From: Rickettsiales bacterium
GTDB taxonomy: Bacteria; Pseudomonadota; Alphaproteobacteria; Rickettsiales; 21-14-0-20-44-7
DNA: 6,829 bases
Direction: 5' to 3'
NCBI GenBank assembly: GCA_023301015.1
Contig: JALZVI010000254.1
Span: 1-6,829 of the forward strand
Position 1 is the first letter of the stretch; each line of letters begins with the position of its first letter. The notes below the pieces were generated by a model. It made no database searches. It saw only the letters and a program-made list of their open reading frames with translations, and was not told where the DNA came from. Position numbers and translations under genes: made by a program. Below, in pieces: positions 6,230 to 6,829 of this stretch.

Positions 6230-6640
6230 CTACCTTTGCATCCAATGCATAGTCTCGACTTCTTCTATCTGACGACCCAATACATCTTCCAGTTTACCTA
6301 TATCTACACCAGAGAAACAATAACTCTGCTCATGTTTATCACCACTGCTCCTAATACCACTGCCGCACCTACGTACATCACCCCCAAACCAAAGCAAGGA
6401 AGTAGCAACTGCTATGGATTTATTCTCAACATGTTCATCTAGCTTTAAATTAGCTAACCGGAACTCCAACATTTCCGGCCTAGCACCTTTAGCTTTTTCT
6501 ACTTTTAAGTTTTTTGCATAATCTTTTAAACAATTTACAGCTTCCTCATAGCTTTCCATACGTGGAATTTCCCGACTTTCTGGCATCTCCCACAGATATC
6601 TTTTAAAATCCCAAGAAATTTCTTCAGTTACATCTTCCAC
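6230..6640 (-). CDS. Unrecognised small protein, probably frameshifted; possible C-terminal membrane anchor
   Basis: I do not recognise this gene. As written it encodes 136 residues from GTG 6640: an acidic N-terminus, a helical charged middle (YEEAVNCLKDYAKNLKVEKA at 31-50), then a short hydrophobic start (SIAVATSLLWFG at 75-86). Exactly there, at five G on the minus strand (6385-6381), the character changes to a Gly/Arg/Ser/Cys-rich tail. With one G fewer, the frame continues VMYVGAAVVLGAVVINM and stops at 6304-6306, giving a 111-residue protein with one convincing C-terminal membrane helix. The frame as written ends with a coding-like helix (IGKLEDVLGRQIEEVE), so a second compensating change or programmed slippage is also conceivable. 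A GTG at 6646 is an alternative start, but TGAGG at 6650-6646 overlaps it and is well placed for 6640. The gene lies in AT-rich sequence, has a plausible promoter and sits next to a heptamer array. Confidence 0.5.
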   Translation of the reverse strand: MEDVTEEISWDFKRYLWEMPESREIPRMESYEEAVNCLKDYAKNLKVEKAKGARPEMLEFRLANLKLDEHVENKSIAVATSLLWFGGDVRRCGSGIRSSGDKHEQSYCFSGVDIGKLEDVLGRQIEEVETMHWMQR

Positions 6641-6650
6641 AGCCACCTCA
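6638..6650 (-). promoter_or_regulatory. Ribosome binding site and GTG start of the small gene
   Basis: On the minus strand TGAGG (6650-6646) precedes GTG 6640-6638 by five bases. The site overlaps the upstream GTG at 6646, which argues for the downstream start. Confidence 0.4.
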
Positions 6651-6715
6651 CAACAAACTCTTTTTCATTAATCTTTAGAACATAGAGAATAATTAAACAC
6701 AAAGCAATGTTTTCT

Positions 6716-6745
6716 AATATAAGTTAAGGACTGTCTAGCATTCAA
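6716..6745 (-). promoter_or_regulatory. Candidate sigma-70 promoter for the small minus-strand gene
   Basis: Minus strand TTGAAT (6745-6740) and TATATT (6721-6716) are separated by 18 bases and match the -35 and -10 consensus at four and five of six positions. Transcription would begin near 6709, leaving a leader of about 65-70 bases before the GTG start. The -35 hexamer lies three bases from the heptamer array. AT-rich sequence yields such matches by chance, so this is tentative; a second weaker pair (TTGCTT, 17 bases, TATGTT) lies further downstream. Confidence 0.35.
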
Positions 6746-6748
6746 GAG

Positions 6749-6825
6749 TCTGTAATCTGTAATCTGTAATCTGTAATCTGTAATCTGTAATCTGTAATCT
6801 GTAATCTGTAATCTGTAATCTGTAA
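6749..6825 (+). repeat. Perfect tandem heptanucleotide array, 11 copies of TCTGTAA
   Basis: Eleven uninterrupted, identical 7-base units fill 77 bases, bounded by CAAGAG on the left and TACA on the right near the window end. On the minus strand the unit reads TTACAGA (in another register GATTACA). Seven is not a multiple of three, so gain or loss of a copy would shift any reading frame crossing it. The plus strand meets a TAA every 21 bases in every frame; the minus strand has no stop in any frame and would encode a repeating L-Q-I-T-D-Y-R heptapeptide. Perfect identity suggests recent slippage-driven expansion. Confidence 0.97.
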
Positions 6826-6829
6826 TACA

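Noticed and set aside
6236..6442. 68-codon plus-strand frame with aromatic and hydrophobic residues
   Set aside because: It is antisense to the small minus-strand gene, has no ribosome site, and its Thr/Ile/Pro-rich composition is what the AT-rich antisense would give.
6749..6825. The array as a CRISPR or as an iteron-type replication origin
   Set aside because: Units are directly contiguous with no spacers, so not CRISPR; no DnaA-box-like unit, replication gene or AT-rich unwinding block is seen beside it.

Overview
The window looks like chromosome of an alphaproteobacterium with a two-membrane envelope and flagella. The reasons are a SurA-type tail next to rsmA, an alr-mlaE-mlaF run of the kind known from alphaproteobacteria (including Rickettsia relatives), a fliR gene, and protein sequences of that flavour. 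Base composition judged by eye is mid-range over bases 1-6020 and clearly more AT-rich from about 6030 to the end. I cannot name a genus.

Bases 1-3640 are one tightly packed plus-strand gene train: the 3' end of a surA-like gene, rsmA (ksgA), alr, mlaE and mlaF. Gaps are 1, -26, 7 and 4 bases, so it is almost certainly one transcription unit. Its products serve outer-membrane protein folding (SurA), 16S rRNA dimethylation (RsmA), D-alanine supply for peptidoglycan (Alr) and phospholipid transport between the membranes (MlaE permease plus MlaF ATPase). No mlaD or other Mla partner follows within the window.

Bases 3641-3924 carry no convincing gene but are full of structure: a tandem imperfect duplication, a 12-base inverted repeat enclosing a strong hairpin, and a 9-base motif present twice. 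Then comes fliR (3925-4686), a flagellar export-gate membrane protein with no other flagellar gene in sight. It converges on a minus-strand MscS-family mechanosensitive channel gene (4687-6021). The two stop codons sit side by side in the palindrome TAGCTA with no base between them.

Bases 6022-6829 look like an accessory tail. They hold a small unrecognised minus-strand gene (6230-6640) that reads as if frameshifted at a run of five G: one base less would turn its tail into a clear membrane helix. About 100 bases upstream of its start, directly abutting a promoter-like sequence, lies a perfect array of eleven 7-base repeats (TCTGTAA on plus, GATTACA register on minus) at 6749-6825. Homopolymer, promoter and heptamer array together resemble a contingency (phase-variable) locus. 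This is the most unusual part of the window; the rest is well-known housekeeping and envelope genes.
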